A DNA stretch of 57,211 nt from Acidisoma silvae (GCF_020618775.1 NZ_JAESVB010000019.1:1-57211), one strand, 5' to 3'. Shown: positions 35,388-44,681, counted from the stretch's first letter. Notes: generated by a model from the sequence alone, not told the origin. Program-made: numbers and translations.

Positions 35388-36261
35388 GCCGCCTCGCGAT
35401 CGCCGCCGCTTGATATCCCGGCGCGTGATTATTGGCAGCGTAGGCGCCGGGGCTGCGGCTGTAAGCCTTTATCGCTTGGGACCGATCGGCATTCTCGGGA
35501 AAGTCGCCGAACTTGCGCCGGAAGAATGGATCCCTGGCGGCAAGCCAGACCCTTTGATGGAGGCGCATGGCTTGGTAGGGGCAGCGTTGCCCCGTCTGGA
35601 CGGGCCTTGCAAGGTTAGGGGCGCCGCTGCCTTTGCCGCTGAAGTGGCGATCGATGATATGACCTACGCGGCATTCGCCTTTAGTACTGTTGCCAAAGGT
35701 CGATTGGCGACACTGGACACGAGCGCCGCCGAGCAGTCGCCGGGCGTTATTTTGGTGATGACACACCGAAACGCCCCCAGGATGCGTCCCGGTGCGGCGG
35801 GCGATTTGCCACTGATGCAGGACGACCGCATCCATTGGAATGGACAGCCTATTGCGGTTGTTCTCGCGGAGACACAGGAGCAGGCTGACCACGCCAGTTC
35901 CTTAATTCAAGCGACCTATGATGTCGAACCGGCGGTCACACGATTCGATGCGGCCAAACAACGTAAACGACATGTCCTGTACTTTGGAGAGCCACTGCAA
36001 AACACCATAGGCGATCCTGAGGCCGCGCTTGTCGCAGCGCCCTTCAAGGTCGACCAGTCCTACCGCACACCATTCCACAATCACAACGCGATGGAGCCCC
36101 ATGCAGCTACAGTTGCGTGGCGTGGGGACGCGTTGATCGTCCACGATAGCACCCAATCGGTGCGGCAGTCGGCCAACGCATTTACCAGGGCTTTCGATCT
36201 CAAGGCCGAGCAGATCAGCATCCGATCGCCCTTCGTCGGTGGCGGATTCGGCGCCAAGTAA
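35380..36261 (+). CDS. Molybdenum hydroxylase large subunit, N-terminal part (split gene)
   Basis: This part has 293 residues. A twin-arginine-like signal ([15 protein letters not shown] at about 13-27) suggests periplasmic export. It continues with the hammerhead domain and [17 protein letters not shown], the usual molybdopterin-contact segment, and ends at VGGGFGAK, a core active-site loop. A TAA stop follows directly, where homologues continue without a break. The remaining two thirds is encoded from ATG 36261 in the -1 frame. Confidence 0.85.
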   Translation: MAKPPRDRRRLISRRVIIGSVGAGAAAVSLYRLGPIGILGKVAELAPEEWIPGGKPDPLMEAHGLVGAALPRLDGPCKVRGAAAFAAEVAIDDMTYAAFAFSTVAKGRLATLDTSAAEQSPGVILVMTHRNAPRMRPGAAGDLPLMQDDRIHWNGQPIAVVLAETQEQADHASSLIQATYDVEPAVTRFDAAKQRKRHVLYFGEPLQNTIGDPEAALVAAPFKVDQSYRTPFHNHNAMEPHAATVAWRGDALIVHDSTQSVRQSANAFTRAFDLKAEQISIRSPFVGGGFGAK

Positions 36262-37739
36262 TGCAGTGGAAATACAAAATCCTTGCAGCAGCCGCTGCCA
36301 AGCTCGCCGAGCGTCCCGTCCGTATCTCACTTCCACGCAAGGGCGTTTATCGAACGGTTGGCGGAAGGGCGATGACGGAACAGCGAGTCGCCATCGGCGC
36401 ACAGAGCGATGGCCGATTCGACGCCTTGATTCATGAAGGCGTGACAGCGACAGCGCAGTATGGCGAACTCGCCGAGGCGTTTATCGTGTCGACCCGAGCG
36501 CTTTATCAGGCTCGCACTATGCACCTCGATGTTCAAGTCGCCGACATGGACGTAATCGCCAACATCTTCATGCGCGCACCCGGGGACGCTGTCGGTAGTT
36601 TCGCGCTTGAGAGCGCCATCGACGAGCTGGCTGTCGAAATGAGGCTCGATCCGATCGCCTTGCGCGTGCGCAATGAGCCGGACAAGGATCCGACGTCGGG
36701 CCGGCCATTCTCGTCGCGCCATTTGCTCGAGGCTTATCGGATGGGGGCTGAGCAGTTTGGATGGACCGCACGCACGGCTCAGTGTGGCGTCCGCCGCGAC
36801 GGTGAGTGGCTGATTGGCATGGGATGCGCTACCGCTGCCTATCCCTACGTGCGGATACCGGGCGGCGCCGCTCGCATCACCCTGACAAATGATGGGCGTG
36901 CGAAGGTCGAGGCTGCGGCGCACGAGATGGGCATGGGTACGGCCACGGTTCAAACGCAGATCTGCGCCGCACGGCTCGGTCTTCCGTTGGATAAGGTGAC
37001 ATTCTCCTATGGTGACTCCAGCCTGCCCGGAACCATTGATGCCGTCGCCTCGCAACAGACGGCCTCAATTGGCGCGGCGGTGATCGCTGCTCACACCAAA
37101 TTAGTAGCCGAGCTTTTCAAGCTCCTGCCCCAAGGATCGCCACTCACTGGTCTGAGCCCGGCTCAAATCGAGACGGTGGACGGCGCGTTACGGAAACGGG
37201 ACGCACCCCATCAGCGGGAAAGCTATGTCTCGATCCTCCGTCACGCGCGCCGTGACGACCTGAGCGTGGAGGCGAGTGCTCCCCTGCCGCTGGAGATGAT
37301 GCACTGGTCCATGCATTCGTACGGCGCTCTGTTTTGCGAGGTGCGGGTCAGTGCCGTTACCGGTGAAACGCGCGTCACTCGGTTTTTAGGAGCTTTCGAT
37401 TGCGGGCGTATCCTCAACGCCAAAACGGCTGCGAGCCAGTTCCGCGGCGGGATTATCATGGGTTTGGGGCTAGCCCTCATGGAAGTGGCACAAATCGACG
37501 AACGCACGGGGCGCATCATGAACCCGAATTTGTCCGATTATCATATCCCGGTTCATATGGATGTGCCCGAGATCGACGTGATCTGGACCGATCTTCCGGA
37601 TCCCCGTGCTCCGATGGGGGCACATGGCGTCGGTGAGATTGGTATCACGGGGGTTGCAGCAGCAATCGCAAATGCCGTTTTCAACGCCACCGGCAAACGC
37701 GTGCGCAATTTACCGATCACGCCTGATAAATTGCTTTAA
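36261..37739 (+). CDS. Molybdenum hydroxylase large subunit, C-terminal part (split gene)
   Basis: This part has 492 residues and begins [20 protein letters not shown], exactly where the family sequence resumes after VGGGFGAK. The catalytic glutamate lies in the C-terminal GVGEIGITG. The ATG shares its A with the previous TAA (TAATG), so coupled reinitiation could make two polypeptides, or a single lost base has split one gene. The two parts add up to 785 residues, close to the 730-760 typical of PaoC-like subunits. If the break is real, only the N-terminal part has an export signal. Confidence 0.85.
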   Translation: MQWKYKILAAAAAKLAERPVRISLPRKGVYRTVGGRAMTEQRVAIGAQSDGRFDALIHEGVTATAQYGELAEAFIVSTRALYQARTMHLDVQVADMDVIANIFMRAPGDAVGSFALESAIDELAVEMRLDPIALRVRNEPDKDPTSGRPFSSRHLLEAYRMGAEQFGWTARTAQCGVRRDGEWLIGMGCATAAYPYVRIPGGAARITLTNDGRAKVEAAAHEMGMGTATVQTQICAARLGLPLDKVTFSYGDSSLPGTIDAVASQQTASIGAAVIAAHTKLVAELFKLLPQGSPLTGLSPAQIETVDGALRKRDAPHQRESYVSILRHARRDDLSVEASAPLPLEMMHWSMHSYGALFCEVRVSAVTGETRVTRFLGAFDCGRILNAKTAASQFRGGIIMGLGLALMEVAQIDERTGRIMNPNLSDYHIPVHMDVPEIDVIWTDLPDPRAPMGAHGVGEIGITGVAAAIANAVFNATGKRVRNLPITPDKLL

Positions 37740-38301
37740 TACTGGCGCGGGGGGCCACCGTTAAGATCATCCCCCTCGGCAGCGGGATATTAACAAACGA
37801 TCAATTGTGGAAAGGTGGCATTGGGTAATATCAAACCACCCGTCGATGCGAGCTGCGTTGTAAGCCGTTTCTTCCGGCACGATAGTTCATGGTTCAAGGG
37901 ACGAGCAACCCTGGCAACAATCTGCCCCGAGACTGATCTAAACCCGTCTTTTGCTGCCGCATCCTGCTGGTGCGCCCGGACGGATGTTCTGTCGGGACAC
38001 CTCGCGGCTTGTTTGGCAAGGGCGGTTCGATCAAACGCCATCCGAAGCCAGTCGATATATCCGTTCATGTTGATCCCTGCATCAGAGCCCGGAGCAATAG
38101 GAAGACACAAGGCGGTAGGACGACCTACCCGGTCGCTCCGCCTCCACAACGGCGTTCCAATATGGCTGCCTCTGCTACGCGCTTCTCGCCATTCGGAGAC
38201 GACCCAGCAGCCGACTTCCGACCGTCGAAAGCCACGACCGCTCTCGCTTTTGTGGTTGCCAGAATGTATGCGCCGCGCATATTAACGTCTATGCATCTCG
38301 A
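37740..38301. other. Intergenic stretch, no gene supported
   Basis: About 560 bases. A minus-strand open frame (37790-38149, with an internal MNGYIDWLRMAF) has no family resemblance and no good ribosome binding site. No terminator-like hairpin with a T-tract is seen after the hydroxylase operon. Confidence 0.4.
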
Positions 38302-38805
38302 ATGGGAATCAATCGATCTGGTAATCTTCTAGGGGCACTCGCTGTAGCCTTAAGCGATCGGCTCAACCCACGGGGGCCTGGGCAAGATGGACGGTCGGCT
38401 CCGGCCGCCGCTCTCGTGCACCTATCGCATTGCGAGAGACCGACCATTGAATCGCTGCGGGGCGTGCTTGGCCTGAGCCACTCCGCTGCCGTCCGATTGG
38501 CCGACCGTTTGGAAGTAGGTGGGCTTGCTGTGCGGGTGCCTGACAGCCAGGACGCGCGGGCAACAGTGCTGCGTCTCACTAAAAGGGGAGGCCGGCTTGC
38601 CGCAGAGGCCCTTGCCGCCCGCGCCGCAGTGCTTGCCGACGCGCTCTTCGTCTTGGACGAGACGGAGAAGGGACAACTTGAGGTGATCGCGAGCAAGCTT
38701 CTCATTGCTCTAACCGATAGCCCAGGCGACCTCTACCGACTCTGTCGTCTGTGCGACTTCAGCGCTTGCAGCGCTTGTCCTATCGCTAAAGCGTGCCAGC
38801 AATGA
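38302..38805 (+). CDS. MarR-family regulator with Cys-rich C-terminus
   Basis: This 167-residue protein has a MarR winged helix-turn-helix (CERPTIESLRGVLGLSHSAA, then VRLADRLEVGGLAVRVPDSQ) and a distinctive C-terminal tail with Cys148, Cys151, Cys156, Cys159 and Cys165 (CRLCDFSACSACP). That spacing could hold zinc or an iron-sulfur cluster and make the regulator redox-sensitive. The tail type occurs in MarR proteins next to EamA-type exporters, as here: its stop overlaps the transporter start (ATGA). Confidence 0.88.
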   Translation: MGINRSGNLLGALAVALSDRLNPRGPGQDGRSAPAAALVHLSHCERPTIESLRGVLGLSHSAAVRLADRLEVGGLAVRVPDSQDARATVLRLTKRGGRLAAEALAARAAVLADALFVLDETEKGQLEVIASKLLIALTDSPGDLYRLCRLCDFSACSACPIAKACQQ

Positions 38806-39653
38806 ATGTCGCTATAATCCTTGGCCTACTCGCCGCTCTGCTTTTTGGAACAACAGACTTTGCAGCGCGCTTCGCCGTCAGACGGACCGGCACTTTGAGG
38901 ACCATCTTTTACGGCGACCTCGCCGCCGCGTGCATCATGAGTGGGATTGTTATGTGGCGAGGCGTCCCGAGTGCAGACTTGACGACCTGGCTTATCACCA
39001 TCGCGTCGAATCTGAGTGGGTTGGCCGCCAGTGCCTGCCTCCTTCGTGCTATGGCAACTGGAAGTCTGGGCATCGTTTCTCCGATCGCGGCGACATACGG
39101 AGGGGTCACCGCTCTGCTGGCGGCTGCCTCCGGTGAGGCGCTTCATTTGGCTGGGTGGATTGGGGTCGCGTTGACGACAGCAGGTGGCGCCACCGTTGCA
39201 AAACCGCACCAGGGCCCGAAAGTAGGACCGGTAGATCACACGGGAGCGATATTCGCCGCCGCTGCGGCCATTCTTTATGGGACAAGCTTCTGGTTGCTTG
39301 GGCAATTCGTTGTTCCAATGTTGGGGGCGGTTGTGCCCACATGCAGCTATTACGTACTGGGTACGGCCGCCTCTCTTGCCTTCGGGATTTCAGTGGATCA
39401 CCAGTTACGGTTGCCCTCAGCGCCAGCGCTTTCTCTTGTGCTGGGCACGGCGATACTTGGCTGCGGAGCAACATTGGTCTTAGCGTACGGCGAGATTACG
39501 GGACACGTTGCAGTCGTGACGGCCCTCAGCACGCTTGCAAGCGTCGTGACGGTCTTCCTCGCTCGCCTTCTTCTGAAGGAGAAAGTATCGATCTCCGGTT
39601 GGATCGGAGTTACGCTTATTGTGGTCGGATTAACTCTGCTCCACTCGGGTTGA
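38802..39653 (+). CDS. EamA/DMT-family inner-membrane transporter
   Basis: This 283-residue protein has about ten hydrophobic segments in two EamA repeats (the first begins IILGLLAALLFGTTDFAA; the second TGAIFAAAAAILYGTSFWLL). It ends in ISGWIGVTLIVVGLTLLHSG, typical of the drug/metabolite transporter superfamily. It would move small metabolites, usually outward. It is translationally coupled to the upstream MarR gene. Degraded pieces of a second copy lie downstream at about 39995-40150. Confidence 0.9.
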   Translation: MNVAIILGLLAALLFGTTDFAARFAVRRTGTLRTIFYGDLAAACIMSGIVMWRGVPSADLTTWLITIASNLSGLAASACLLRAMATGSLGIVSPIAATYGGVTALLAAASGEALHLAGWIGVALTTAGGATVAKPHQGPKVGPVDHTGAIFAAAAAILYGTSFWLLGQFVVPMLGAVVPTCSYYVLGTAASLAFGISVDHQLRLPSAPALSLVLGTAILGCGATLVLAYGEITGHVAVVTALSTLASVVTVFLARLLLKEKVSISGWIGVTLIVVGLTLLHSG

Positions 39654-39774
39654 ATAGTCCGGTCGCGTGGTACTCACGATCAGGTAATCGCATTTTTGGC
39701 GACCCACTTGCGGACCATCTCGATGGTATCGAAGTGCGCTCCCTAGGCTGTAGACTCGTAATTTTGCGCTAAAC

Positions 39775-39935
39775 CGGTCCGCCATGGGTGCCTTCCAGCA
39801 TTACGTCGTACTCCTGGCCCGTATGGTCCCCCAATACCAAAAGATATCTCTTTCGAGCAGACGGCGGTGTTGCCACTGCAACTGTCGATTGCGGCAACTG
39901 GCCTGTTCCAGAAAGACGGCTTGAGCTAGGCTGAT
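39775..39935 (+). pseudogene. Fragment of an alcohol dehydrogenase gene, inverted relative to the intact gene
   Basis: The plus strand reads SAMGAFQHYVVLLARMV and, after indels, pieces equivalent to FEQTAVLPLQLSIAATGLFQ and KDGL. This matches an internal part of the alcohol dehydrogenase encoded on the minus strand at 40239-41291. The DNA match is obvious, but frameshifts have destroyed coding. Confidence 0.75.
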
Positions 39936-39994
39936 GTATCCGAGATAGTGTCCAATTTAGCGGAATGTGGATACCATCAGTGAGCGATCCTTCG

Positions 39995-40150
39995 ATCCCC
40001 TTGGGACTGTTTTCAGCGCCAGCAGTTGCTCTCGTGCTCGGCACGATGATACTCACCTGCGGGGGGCCCTGGTATTGGCGCTCGGTGATTTTACGGAACA
40101 CGTTGCAGGGCCAAAACGTCCTCAGCGCGCTGGAATCTTGCAAAACACGC
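39995..40150 (+). pseudogene. Fragment of an EamA transporter gene
   Basis: This piece resembles the 3' part of the EamA gene (about 39415-39550): TCAGCGCCAGC, CTCGTGCTCGGCACGATGAT, GGAACACGTTGCAG and CCTCAGCGCGCT recur in the same order with many changes and small indels. It is a decayed partial copy in the same orientation. Confidence 0.65.
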
Positions 40151-40238
40151 TCAAGATCGAAAGCTCTTCGCATGTCGTCGGGGCATGACCATGTCGATGT
40201 CTAATCTTCATTGGCACGGAGGTCACGTGAGATACGTT

Positions 40239-41291
40239 TTAGACCGCGATGACGAGCTTCTTCGCGGAAACACCTTTGCGGAGTTGTTGCAGTCCGGCAG
40301 GGATGGCGTCCAGGCCGGTACCCACGACTTCCGCTGGCGGTTCAGCTCGAAAAGCCCCGGCCGCGAGCGCGGCTGGGAGGAAGTCGGCGTAGATCGCGGA
40401 GCCAACTTTGTTGTCTTTGAGGTTGCCTCCCCAGATGCCGCTTACATGAACGCGCCGAGGCCCGCGCAGCGCGAGGATGCGGGTGACGAAGCCTGGTGCT
40501 GCGGATGAGACGCGCCTGGAGCCATGCACACGGGCGGCGACGCGCATGACTTTCAGCAGCGAGCCCTTGCCGATCGCGAGCGAGCCGGCGAGCGTGCCAC
40601 TGCCTATAGCCGCTATTAGCTCATCGACTGCCGCTCGACTGTTCCGGTCAACCACGGCGTCGGCACCCAAGGCGCGCAAATAATCGAAGTTGCGTGGCGA
40701 GGCAGTCGCAACCACTCGGTACCCCGCATTGCGGACCAGCTGTATGGCGTTGCTGCCGACGCCGGTCGATCCGCCCCATATCAGCACCGTCTCTCCGCGC
40801 TCGGTCGGATTCGCGGTTGGGAGGACCAGTGCCAGGCCATCTTTCTGGAACAGGCCGGTTGCCGCGGTCGATAGTTGCAGTGGCAGCACTGCCGCCTGCT
40901 CGAACGAGAGGTCGTTCGGTATTGGGGAGACCATATGGGCTAAGAGAACGACGTAATGCTGGAAGGCACCCATAGCTGACCGGTTTATCGATCGCTCGAG
41001 GCCAAGCGCATGCCCTAATACCCGGTCGCCGAGTTTGAATCGGTCGGTGCCGGAACCGACTTCGACAATCTCGCCCGCAATGTCCCCGCCAATCACTGCC
41101 GGGAAGGTTAGCCACGGCAGGATAAGCCGATAGGCGATGCCAGGGATGCCATCAACGAGGTTGAGACCGACCGCTCTTGTCCTCACCACAACCTCGCTGG
41201 CGCCCGGACGGGTATAAGGTGCTGGGCCCACTTCGAAAGTGCCGCCGCGCTTAGGCAACCACAGGGCAAAGTTCTCAGGTGTCGTGGGCAT
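40239..41291 (-). CDS. Medium-chain alcohol dehydrogenase/quinone-reductase family protein
   Basis: This 350-residue protein has a GroES-like N-terminal domain (EVVVRTRAVGLNLVDG) and a Rossmann domain with VLIWGGSTGVGSNAIQLVRN. It lacks the cysteine cluster of classical zinc alcohol dehydrogenases and fits the zinc-independent, enoyl-reductase or quinone-reductase branch annotated as zinc-binding alcohol dehydrogenase family. ATG 41291 is preferred over the open frame eight codons upstream because GGGATA precedes it. The SDR gene upstream is on the same strand. Confidence 0.88.
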   Translation of the reverse strand: MPTTPENFALWLPKRGGTFEVGPAPYTRPGASEVVVRTRAVGLNLVDGIPGIAYRLILPWLTFPAVIGGDIAGEIVEVGSGTDRFKLGDRVLGHALGLERSINRSAMGAFQHYVVLLAHMVSPIPNDLSFEQAAVLPLQLSTAATGLFQKDGLALVLPTANPTERGETVLIWGGSTGVGSNAIQLVRNAGYRVVATASPRNFDYLRALGADAVVDRNSRAAVDELIAAIGSGTLAGSLAIGKGSLLKVMRVAARVHGSRRVSSAAPGFVTRILALRGPRRVHVSGIWGGNLKDNKVGSAIYADFLPAALAAGAFRAEPPAEVVGTGLDAIPAGLQQLRKGVSAKKLVIAV

Positions 41292-41453
41292 GGAGTATCC
41301 CTTTATGCAACACAACTAGAAATATAGGGATGGCGGCCTTCACTCCCCCGACTATCGTGTGGCTGAGAAAGGAACTTACAAGAGCGCCCTAAGTCCGCGG
41401 TCAGCGAGATTAAGGCGCCAGCCGTCCAAATGGCGGCGCTCCACCGCACCTTT

Positions 41454-42212
41454 CTAGATCTGAATGCCGCCGGCAACCTCGATGCGCTGGGCATTGACCC
41501 AACCGAATTCATCGGAGAGCAAGGTGGCGATCACCGGTCCGACATCCTCAGGTGTTCCGACGCGGCCGAGTGCTGTGTGATCGGCGACCATCTTGTTAAC
41601 CTGCGGATTGTCCCGGACGATGCCGCCACTGAAGTCGGTTGCGATGGCGCCCGGAGCGACGACATTGGCGGTGATCCTGCGCGATCCCAACTCAACAGCC
41701 ATGTAACGGGTCAGCGCCTCAACGGCAGCCTTGATTGGGCCGTAGCCGACACGCCCGGGCATGGCGACGCGCGCGAGGCCGGAGGAGATGTTTACGATGC
41801 GGCCGCCGTCGTTCAGGAGTGGCAAAAGCGCCTGGGTCAGGAACAACACGCCCTTGAAGTGGACAGAGTAGAGGGCATCCATATCCGCTTCTGTGATCGC
41901 CTCGAGGCCCGCGCTGGACGACGTGCCGGCATTGTTCACCAAATAGTCGAAGCGGTCGGCGCCCAAATCCACGAGCACTGCCCGCAGCTGCTCTACGAAG
42001 CCGGCGAACATTCTCGTATCGCCCGTGTCCAGCTGCAAGGCAATTGCCTGCGCGCCCGCATCCGCAGCCAGCGTTACTACCTTGTCGGCTTCTGCTCGAT
42101 TTGTATTGTAAGTGAAAATTGTGTGGACGCCCCGGCTGGCCAAACAAAGGACCGTGTTACGGCCGATACCGCGGCTGCCGCCCGTGATGATAGCAATTTT
42201 AACGTTTGACAT
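41454..42212 (-). CDS. Classical short-chain dehydrogenase/reductase
   Basis: This 252-residue protein has the TGGSRGIGRN cofactor motif, NNAGTSSSAG, ISSGLARV serine and YGPIKAAVEALT active-site Tyr and Lys. It resembles 3-oxoacyl-ACP-reductase-like SDRs. ATG 42212 (MSNVKIAIITGG) is the likely start. It is divergent from an AraC regulator with an 80-base gap, which probably controls this gene and the downstream dehydrogenase. Confidence 0.92.
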   Translation of the reverse strand: MSNVKIAIITGGSRGIGRNTVLCLASRGVHTIFTYNTNRAEADKVVTLAADAGAQAIALQLDTGDTRMFAGFVEQLRAVLVDLGADRFDYLVNNAGTSSSAGLEAITEADMDALYSVHFKGVLFLTQALLPLLNDGGRIVNISSGLARVAMPGRVGYGPIKAAVEALTRYMAVELGSRRITANVVAPGAIATDFSGGIVRDNPQVNKMVADHTALGRVGTPEDVGPVIATLLSDEFGWVNAQRIEVAGGIQI

Positions 42213-42291
42213 GATTAATCTTTCTCGCTTCCGACGCATCGTAACCCGCGTCTTGTGGCTTGATCATGCCGCTTCTGGCCTCCTGCTTTGA

Positions 42292-43293
42292 ATGCCGAGA
42301 GTCGCCTATTTCTTGCCTGATCCTGGCTTCATGATAGTATCCCCGGATGGATCACGAAACACGATGAGGGCCCTCGCGGAAGCGCTTGCACGCTATACCG
42401 ACGCTCAGCCGGGCAAGGGTCCATTTATAACGGACGTGGACGGCATCGGGTTGGTCATCATGCGGTCGGACTATCCCAAGGCGCCCAGCCACATGATCTC
42501 ACGGCCGGCCATGTGCATCGTTGCCCAAGGCGCAAAATGGGCGACCTTCGGCGGCAGTCACCTGGAGTACAAAGCGGGCCAGGCTCTCATCATTGGCGTA
42601 GAGACCCCTTCGACGGGCCGGGTGGTCGAAGCAAGCCCAGGAGAACCCTGCTTAGTCCTGGCTGTCGAACTTGACCTAGATCTGATGCGCAACGTGGCCG
42701 AAGATATCGACCCGCCGCCCCGGTCCAGCGGCGAGCCCGGACGCGGCGTCTTCATCGCGGACTTCCAAGGGCCGCTGGCCGACTGCGCCTTGCGGCTCGT
42801 ACGCCTGCTGGACAAGCCCAAAGCAATTCGGGCCCTCTATCCCGGCATTATGCACGAAATCTGCTATTGGCTCCTGACAGGACCCCAGGCTGGCGATATC
42901 GCCAGGCTGGCCTTGAGGACCGGCCTTTCTCAACGGATCGTTCAAGCCATGCATAGCCTACGAAGCCGGTTTAAGGAGACAGTTCGGATCGAGGAACTGG
43001 CGGTGATCGCGCATTTAAGCGTCTCGGCCTTCCATCGGCAGTTCAGGGCCCTGACCTCGTTGACCCCTTTGCAATACCAGAAGCAGTTAAGGCTGCTTGA
43101 GGCGCGCCGCCTGATGGCGTCGTGCGCATTCAATGTCGAAGAAGCAGCTTTCGCGGTTGGCTATCAAAGCCCCTCGCAGTTTAGTCGCGAATACGCGCGC
43201 ATGTTCGGCGCGCCTCCCAAGCGCGAGCTAAAGAAACTGCAACCTCGCTCCCACGCCGAACCGCGTCAGCAAGGCATCGAAGCGCCCAACTAG
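42292..43293 (+). CDS. AraC-family transcriptional regulator
   Basis: Up to 333 residues. The N-terminal sensor is of the AraC_N type (ISRPAMCIVAQGAKWATFGG), followed by two helix-turn-helix motifs (IEELAVIAHLSVSAFHRQFR, then NVEEAAFAVGYQSPSQFSRE). The start is uncertain: ATG 42292 lies within the open frame, but ATG 42364 (MRALAEALARY) matches the usual family start better. It is divergent from the SDR gene and probably controls it. Confidence 0.88.
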   Translation: MPRVAYFLPDPGFMIVSPDGSRNTMRALAEALARYTDAQPGKGPFITDVDGIGLVIMRSDYPKAPSHMISRPAMCIVAQGAKWATFGGSHLEYKAGQALIIGVETPSTGRVVEASPGEPCLVLAVELDLDLMRNVAEDIDPPPRSSGEPGRGVFIADFQGPLADCALRLVRLLDKPKAIRALYPGIMHEICYWLLTGPQAGDIARLALRTGLSQRIVQAMHSLRSRFKETVRIEELAVIAHLSVSAFHRQFRALTSLTPLQYQKQLRLLEARRLMASCAFNVEEAAFAVGYQSPSQFSREYARMFGAPPKRELKKLQPRSHAEPRQQGIEAPN

Positions 43294-44048
43294 CCCCCGA
43301 AATGCAATTCGGACGGTAGGTCGTGCAACCCTTTCAGCAGGAGCATACGCCTCGATAAACGTCCTGGAAGGCATCGAAATCGATGTCCTCCGGCAGGTTC
43401 GCCTTTTTCAATACCGCGGAGTCGGTATGGCGCTGCAGGCGGCCTGAATGCAGATGTGTTCCGCCGGCGAGATAACGGCCATCGGCGGCGTGCTGGGCAT
43501 CATACCTGGGAAGCTCGTCGCAAAGACACCCACGGTGCGACCCCGAAAAATGGCTCGACCGAGGTTCTTGACGGCAAAAGGTACAAATTCCCTGACGCAA
43601 CAACGGTTATCTCCTCTGCATCAATGACATCATCGACGCCAGCTGCCGTTACCGAGAACATGGCCCTCATCATGACCCTCACGCGCATAGGCTCAGCGAT
43701 ACTGAGGACAAGCGACGATGCCCGCCTCGTGCCGGAGGAGCTACTGCATATCTGCGATCCGCGTGCTGGTGACTGGATGAAGGCAAGTACATGCCGTCCT
43801 TGACTGCCGTAATCGGCATAAAATTCGAGGACTATCTACGCTCGATCGGCCTCATCACAACCAAGGTGGCGGATGATCATCCGCCACACCACGTCGATCC
43901 CTTGAAGCGGACGACCTATGCCCTTCTGCAATGAAATGATGGTCATACATCAGGGCAGTTGCACCCTATGCACCTCGTGCGGCCACTCGACGTGCTGACG
44001 AAGCGTGAGCGTGAGAAATCAAAAACGAATCTACAGGGGTGAACCGCT
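43294..44048. other. Intergenic stretch between cargo and backbone, no gene supported
   Basis: About 750 bases of apparently degraded sequence between cargo block 2 and leader copy 6. Open frames at 43334-43603 (minus) and 43456-43803 (plus) do not resemble any family I know. No insertion-sequence ends or target duplications were noticed at this junction. Confidence 0.4.
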
Positions 44049-44180
44049 GCCACTGAGCGATGGCCGCCGCAAGGGTCCGTCACGCCAAAGTATGGCGCAA
44101 CGTCCCGGCTTCGCCGGCTCGCGCCCTTGCCCCGTCCTTCGCCCAGAGGCTTCCGGAAAGGGTCTTCGACAGAGAAGATC
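44049..44180 (+). promoter_or_regulatory. Structured leader element, copy 6
   Basis: The outer stem is GCAAGGG (44069-44075) with CCCTTGC (44124-44130). The first inner hairpin is CGCCA/TGGCG (44083-44097, loop AAGTA), quite different in sequence from copies 2-5 yet perfectly paired. The second is CCGGC/GCCGG (44105-44117). A downstream stem, GGTCTTC (44161-44167) with GAAGATC (44174-44180), ends just before TGAAAGGA, as in copy 2. The DUF6876 start is 65 nt after the outer stem. Confidence 0.72.
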
Positions 44181-44195
44181 TGAAAGGAAAGCCGC

Positions 44196-44573
44196 ATGCA
44201 AACGGAAGAGGCAAAAGACAAACGCACCGAGCTGCCGACGGGTCTCGCCATGCACACGGGGACCGAGACCTGGTTCAGGCATTGGGTTGGTTCGATGCTC
44301 TTTACCGAAGGCGTCCATTTTCTCGCCGAACAGGCGAACGCCTTCTGGCTGATCGACAATGTGGCGTGGGGCCGGATGAACGGGCGCGTGAGCCGCGAAG
44401 CGTTCGTCGCTTGGAAGCTCCGGGTCAACGCCGATAAATCGGCCGAGCTAATCGCAGACGACGGCAATGGCGTCGAGCTGCTGCGCCAGCACGTCCCCTG
44501 GACCGATTTCCCGCTCGAGGAAATCACGCTCTACCTCACCGACAACGTGCTGCTGCTGCCCAGCGAATACTGA
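44196..44573 (+). CDS. DUF6876 family protein
   Basis: This 125-residue protein matches my recollection of DUF6876: TGTETWFRHWVGSMLFTEGV (about residues 21-40), then HFLAEQANAFWLIDNVAW and ITLYLTDNVLLLPSEY at the end. Function is unknown; the family occurs on plasmids and integrative elements. AAAGGA precedes ATG 44196. It heads the operon with the giant methylase-helicase, whose start is 108 bases after its stop. Confidence 0.82.
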   Translation: MQTEEAKDKRTELPTGLAMHTGTETWFRHWVGSMLFTEGVHFLAEQANAFWLIDNVAWGRMNGRVSREAFVAWKLRVNADKSAELIADDGNGVELLRQHVPWTDFPLEEITLYLTDNVLLLPSEY

Positions 44574-44681
44574 GCGGTCCATACCGGCGCGCCCGCGCCG
44601 CCAAACCTTCCTTCAATCCGTCCGCCCGCTCCTGGTCCGCTCTGGCGGATGCCGTCGCGCGCGACCACCCCGGAGATATTC

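Noticed and set aside
37790-38149. 119-codon minus-strand open frame between the hydroxylase operon and MarR
   Set aside because: Its sequence is unlike any family I know and it has no ribosome binding site; it is treated as intergenic.
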